Shown here: piece by piece, positions 60,149 to 64,000 of the stretch
How positions within the stretch are numbered: position 1 is the first letter of the stretch
Layout of the letters: every line of letters begins with the position of its first letter
Origin: Schizochytrium sp. TIO01
Taxonomy: Eukaryota; Sar; Bigyra; Thraustochytrida; Thraustochytriidae
Assembly (NCBI GenBank): GCA_004764695.1
Contig: SMSO01000032.1
Location: forward strand, 3,826,983 to 3,890,982
Direction of reading: 5' to 3'
DNA length: 64,000 nucleotides
Position numbers and translations under genes: made by a program
Notes under the pieces: generated by a model
Database searches by the model: none
Told to the model about the DNA's origin: nothing
Seen by the model: only the letters and a program-made list of their open reading frames with translations

Positions 60149-62461
60149 TTACTTTACATCACGTTGCTTCGAAGATACACTTTTACAAGGTGAGTTGATA
60201 CCATCAGGTATTGAACCTGAGCTAGGCGGTGGAGATGGGGTCACAGAAAGCCCTGAGCGCTGCAAATCTGGAGCTGAGGTGCTATGATCAATATGATCTG
60301 AATCATTATGACGTCCAGAAGATGAATGCCCAAAATGCTTCCTTGAAGACCCTGTGTTAAGTACGGCCTGGATATTGGCGAGCCAGGTGTCTCGTGGTGA
60401 GCGCTGGCTCCCAAGGCGTCCACTTCTACCTTTACTTCCCCAACTTGAGCGTCGGAAGCTATCCAGGAGCCCACCTGAAGATCCATTCGAATGGCTGCTC
60501 GAGGTTGGGTGAACTCGGTCGTCTTCATCATCCATGGATGCATCAGAGCGATCAATGTGCTTATTATTATTTCCGAGGCCAGGGTGGGAGCTGTATCCTT
60601 CATTAGTTCCATGAAACCAAGGCTCTTGGCGAATCAGCGAGAAAGTAATACGCTGATTAGGGTCTCGCTCAAGCATTTTCAAAATGAGGCGCCGGACATC
60701 TTTGGAAAGCTTTGGTCGTGCGGGAAAACTAATTGGTGTATCTTCGCAAATCTCTTTGGTCAGAGATTCAGCATCTTTGGAGTGCCATGGTAGCGTTCCC
60801 GTGACCATACAGTACAGAGTCACGCCTGCTGCCCATACGTCCGCGGGACGTCCATGGTAGATATTATCTGGCCCACAGCCGAGTGCCTCGGGGCACATCA
60901 TTGCAACTGTACCAAACCCACCTACATAGATCAGGTCATCCTCGCCCAACACCTTGGCGCTCTTTTCACGATTGCATAGCGAGGAAACACCGAAATCGCA
61001 TACCTTCACCCTAGGTTCGCCATTTTCAGTGTTATTGTCGATAAGCATGTTACTGGGTTTGATATCACGGTGGAGCACGCCATGATTATGAAGATATTCC
61101 ATGCCGAGTACAAAGTCACCAAACAGTCGCCGAGCTCGTTCTTCGGGGATAGCAAGTTCCGGACCGCCATTCATTAGGTCGAGATCGCCCATGACACCAC
61201 CACCTTGAACATAATCAATGACAAGATACAGACGGTCATTTTCAAGATCATCAATGACCTCATAGAGCTTGACAAGGTTGGGGTGATCGAGCATCTTCAT
61301 AATACCAATTTCATTCTTCAGTGAATTGATACTTGATCCAGGTTTCCTGCGTTTTCGCAACGAAGCATTCTCCAGCGCTTTAATCGCATAAATTTTTTTG
61401 TCTTTGAGATTTAGACACTTGTACACGGAACCCTGAGCTCCAGAGCCAATCCGATCAAACATTACATACTGATTCACATGACCCATAACGGTTTCATACT
61501 TGCGAATCCAATCTGGAATTTCGTTGATAGAAAATGATGGGTTGCCGCTTTGACCATGTGGTTTCTGTGACGACGAGATACTCGGAGTGGCGCCCACCAC
61601 CAATCCGTTGCTCGCTGCCACAAGAACTTCTTCTCTACCAAATGGTTTTTGCATAGACTCCATTTTCCCGCGTGGATACATTGCTGGAGATGCGCTTAAG
61701 TTTCCAGAGCTGGCAAGGCTTGATGAGGGGAGAGATGATGACAGGATCGTAGCAGCTAGTGACCCTCCGCTAGTAGCAGACCCATGGTTTTCTGCTGGCC
61801 AGTCTGTTTGGCGAGAAGGGGAGTGGCTTCCCAATGATTTTGATGAAGTAGAGCGAGCAGGAGCAGGTGGAACAGGCGGCTTACCAAGGTCTACATAATT
61901 ACGACCCGAAGCGCCAGTTGGAGGCTGCTTCCCTACATCTCCGGCTATTCTGGAAGAGTTTAATGTTTGAGTTGAGATGTTTGTTTCTGCATTTGGTTTT
62001 TCGTTCACAATGTTTTCATCAGGTGTTGTTGGTTCCTCGCTTTCCATCGAAAATTGAGATTCGATGGTTAATGGAGTTGTCGACTCTGTTAGCTCTGTTG
62101 GCTCTATATTGTTTCCATTGCTGTATCCAGGAGTACTATCCATGCTTCTAATTGTAAGGTTTGAAGAGTCTCTCTGCGTTTGCACCAACATGGGTGGTGG
62201 TGTAGGTGGTGGGGTAGCGGTCAATACATTTTGGGTGTTGGGCTGATAAGAGGCTTGCATGTGGTGATTAATACCGCTACTTTGTTTTTGTACCCTTGGT
62301 GGAAAACCCACCGCGCCAAAACCATGATGGTGGTTATTTGACGAAGAGCTTGCGCTCGTGTGTGATGTGTTGGATGATTTGCGAGCAGTTGATGAGCGTT
62401 TTCCAGACCTTGTCCCTAAAGATGCCAAGTTATCTGATGATGAAGAGAACCCGTGCCCCAT
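60149..62461 (-). CDS. CaMKK-like serine/threonine kinase
   Basis: 770 residues from ATG 62461. The first 325 residues are Ser/Thr/Pro-rich and disordered; MGHGFSSS could be myristoylated. The kinase domain (about 328-615) begins VNQYVMFDRIGSGAQGSVYK and has all the catalytic motifs: AIKAL (VAIK Lys), VLHRDIKPSNML, VCDFGVSS, and GTVAMMCPEALG (APE-like), then DVWAAGVTLYCMVTGTLPW. The NQY start, the basic Pro-containing insert after the lysine strand (RKRRKPGS) and DIKPSN are typical of the CaMKK/Elm1/Sak1/Tos3 group, which phosphorylates AMPK and related kinases. No clear calmodulin-binding helix was identified in the C-terminus, which is again low complexity and Ser-rich. The kinase call is secure; the CaMKK subgroup is inferred. 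Confidence 0.88.
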   Translation of the reverse strand: MGHGFSSSSDNLASLGTRSGKRSSTARKSSNTSHTSASSSSNNHHHGFGAVGFPPRVQKQSSGINHHMQASYQPNTQNVLTATPPPTPPPMLVQTQRDSSNLTIRSMDSTPGYSNGNNIEPTELTESTTPLTIESQFSMESEEPTTPDENIVNEKPNAETNISTQTLNSSRIAGDVGKQPPTGASGRNYVDLGKPPVPPAPARSTSSKSLGSHSPSRQTDWPAENHGSATSGGSLAATILSSSLPSSSLASSGNLSASPAMYPRGKMESMQKPFGREEVLVAASNGLVVGATPSISSSQKPHGQSGNPSFSINEIPDWIRKYETVMGHVNQYVMFDRIGSGAQGSVYKCLNLKDKKIYAIKALENASLRKRRKPGSSINSLKNEIGIMKMLDHPNLVKLYEVIDDLENDRLYLVIDYVQGGGVMGDLDLMNGGPELAIPEERARRLFGDFVLGMEYLHNHGVLHRDIKPSNMLIDNNTENGEPRVKVCDFGVSSLCNREKSAKVLGEDDLIYVGGFGTVAMMCPEALGCGPDNIYHGRPADVWAAGVTLYCMVTGTLPWHSKDAESLTKEICEDTPISFPARPKLSKDVRRLILKMLERDPNQRITFSLIRQEPWFHGTNEGYSSHPGLGNNNKHIDRSDASMDDEDDRVHPTSSSHSNGSSGGLLDSFRRSSWGSKGRSGRLGSQRSPRDTWLANIQAVLNTGSSRKHFGHSSSGRHNDSDHIDHSTSAPDLQRSGLSVTPSPPPSSGSIPDGINSPCKSVSSKQRDVK

Positions 62462-63474
62462 GGGTAATTCTAAATTTGGCCTGCGTTGTCCAGGACAACA
62501 GCAGGTCTTTCAGAGTTTTGCAACAGCCTGGCTCGCTGATAAGCACTCCTGTCTCCAGTACAACCAATCCGAAATGAATACACTGATGCCTCTGCTCCTA
62601 CGAAGCGCCAACTACACTTCTATGTAGAGAGGCAATTAAGCAGTCAGACAAAACTGAGGTCTTGCAAGTAGGCGCTCTGGGACCTTTTGATGCTTTCGTT
62701 TTACTTAGCTGTGACAATTCCTGTTCCTCGTTTGCTGGTCGTCAGTATTCTTTGCACCTGGAAAAGTACGCACAAAGAGAAAGCACAAGAAAAATAAAAC
62801 AAAAAACCAACGCGAAAAGAAACAAAACCAGATGTGCAGCTTGTCAAGAAGGGCGAAGATTAAGAAGAGTTTCGCCTCTTTCGTGAAAGCCACTGCGAGT
62901 ATTAGATTAAAATTTTCTCTCCGTATTCCGCACCTTTAAAATAGGAAGTCACAACGACCCCTCGGTCAGCGTAACCAGACCACGTCTTTTTTGGCGTTGC
63001 TAAAAACCACTGCCGTAGACTCCAAGACTTGTCTTCCTAGTGATCAGTGCGCGTGGAGGAGCACAAGACGGCAGAGATGCCGCCAGTCGGAGCTTTTCGC
63101 GGGACCCGGCGTCTGTCTGCCTGTTTGCGTCCAAGTCGATCTCCCCGCAAGGACCTCTGCCACTCGCCCAAGCGTGTCACCTCAACGCCAGGGTGAACAC
63201 CGCAGGGTCGCGAAGCTCGCAGGACCCGAGCGAGCGTGCGTCTCCGTCGCCTGGCAGGCGCAGGCGGAGTTTAATTGAATTGGGAAGCCTCGGAAAATCT
63301 TCTGCTCTCTTTCGCTCTTTCTTTCCTCTTTTTCTTTTTCTTTTTCTGTTCGGCCTCTTTCAAATCGTCAGAAAGCACTAAGTAACTGCTACCCGCTCCC
63401 TAGTACTCGTACCAGCAAGAATATTAACAATGTATCACCAAATTAGCCTTTATATGTATTATGTATATAGCATG

Positions 63475-63480
<6 letters not shown>

Positions 63481-63508
<28 letters not shown>

Positions 63509-63608
63509 TGTATGTATGTATGTATGTATGTATGTATGTATGTATGTATGTATGTATGTATGTATGTATGTATGTATGTATGTATGTATGTATGTATGTA
63601 TGTATGTA
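63481..63608. repeat. (TGTA)32 perfect microsatellite
   Basis: 128 bp of uninterrupted TGTA units, with slightly diverged TATG-like sequence on both sides (from about 63454). Likely highly polymorphic between strains. Confidence 0.98.
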
Positions 63609-63765
63609 CTACATACAATATAAAGAAGTAATCAATAAGGAGAGAAGCCGAGTGAGTGTAAGTTTCATTCTGCAGTGCGATTGGGCAAACAAAATGGGAG
63701 AGCTAGCAGCGTCATGCTTGATTGAGCTGCGCTTGAATCAATCAGGGCTTTGGAAGATTTGTGAA

Positions 63766-63833
63766 CTAGCTAGCTAGCTAGCTAGCTAGCTAGTGAGTGA
63801 GTGAGTGAGTGAGTAAGTAAGTAAGTAAGTACC
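63766..63833. repeat. Compound tetranucleotide repeat (CTAG)7(TGAG)5(TAAG)5
   Basis: Three adjacent tetranucleotide arrays, each differing from the next by one or two bases, in register. The pattern suggests stepwise mutation and re-expansion from one founder array. Confidence 0.95.
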
Positions 63834-64000
63834 CAGGCACTTCGGTTTTTATTCTCTTGAGCAAGCGAGCCATCTTGGCCGGCTGTTACTTATTTAATAA
63901 CCTCTTTAGTTTTATAAATTGCTTGTTTTTTATAGTTTTAGAACAGCAGAGTAGGTGGGCAGGTACTCACTATTGCTTGCTCCGCATAAAGACGAGCTTA

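Larger units (their letters stand above)
62462..64000. other. Intergenic, kinase upstream region and microsatellites
   Basis: Contains a GC-rich island (63040-63260), a 128-bp perfect TGTA repeat, and a compound tetranucleotide repeat. No gene is supportable. The Tyr/Met/Cys and Thr/His/Tyr frames over the TGTA tract are repeat artefacts. Confidence 0.6.

Noticed and set aside
63424-63777. Tyr/Ile/His/Thr and Met/Tyr/Val/Cys repeat frames
   Set aside because: They are translations of the TGTA microsatellite.
1-64000. tRNA, rRNA, snRNA genes and CRISPR arrays
   Set aside because: No tRNA B-box with a plausible cloverleaf, no rRNA core or U6-like sequence, and no spaced repeat arrays were recognised by eye. 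A tRNA or Rfam covariance scan would be needed to exclude small RNA genes.

Overview
This is a nuclear genomic segment from a unicellular eukaryote. It carries long, mostly single-exon genes on both strands, two or three clearly spliced genes with short GT-AG introns (about 125-280 bp), AT-rich intergenic DNA with tetranucleotide microsatellites, and no operons, Shine-Dalgarno sites or bacterial elements. The gene mix fits a heterotrophic, zoospore-forming stramenopile, with a thraustochytrid/labyrinthulomycete as my best guess. It includes an MLO-like 7TM protein, a Skp1-type GlcNAc transferase, an IFT144-like propeller, an AA15-like LPMO, TTL-like and PAN modules, and a class I peroxidase. 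The lineage is an inference from gene content, not proven.

Layout. 0-6 kb: a 5'-truncated Glu/Lys repeat protein (+), an IFT144/WDR19-like beta-propeller with a C-terminal membrane segment (+), and a class I heme peroxidase with inserted SH3-like domains (-). 8-14 kb: MLO-like membrane protein (+), spliced CCDC25 (-), and five-exon SAR1 (-). 14-20.6 kb: gene-poor. 20.6-23.3 kb: secreted LPMO (+) and a small putatively myristoylated orphan (-). 23.3-27.4 kb: gene-poor. 27.4-34.1 kb: CCA-adding enzyme (-), divergent from a GT60-like glycosyltransferase (+), then SDHAF4 (-). 35.4-44 kb: a 1197-aa TTL-like type II membrane protein with zinc finger, PAN and short repeats (+), UTP15 (-), and a two-exon L-type lectin (-). 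44-47.3 kb: gene-poor. 47.3-56.1 kb: orphan 512-aa protein (+), Ted1/Cdc1/PGAP5-like phosphoesterase (+), EEP-fold membrane protein (-), and FAM151/menorin-like protein (+). 58.6-62.5 kb: RanBP1 fused to a cystatin domain (+) and a CaMKK-like kinase (-). 62.5-64 kb: microsatellites.

The genes are not a functional cluster. Several do belong to the secretory pathway: SAR1 (COPII), the L-type lectin (cargo receptor), the Ted1/PGAP5-like enzyme (GPI-protein export), and type II membrane enzymes. Others are housekeeping genes: CCA-adding enzyme, UTP15, SDHAF4 and RanBP1.

The most unusual items are domain architectures. They are the RanBP1-cystatin fusion, the peroxidase interrupted by two SH3-like domains, the membrane-anchored TTL-like/RanBP2-zinc-finger/PAN/HDPxKL protein with altered catalytic residues, the short IFT144-like protein with a transmembrane tail, and a duplicated Cys-rich module on the LPMO. 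ATG starts were checked against the DNA. Several long frames open with TTG/GTG upstream, and I placed those genes at the first in-frame ATG.
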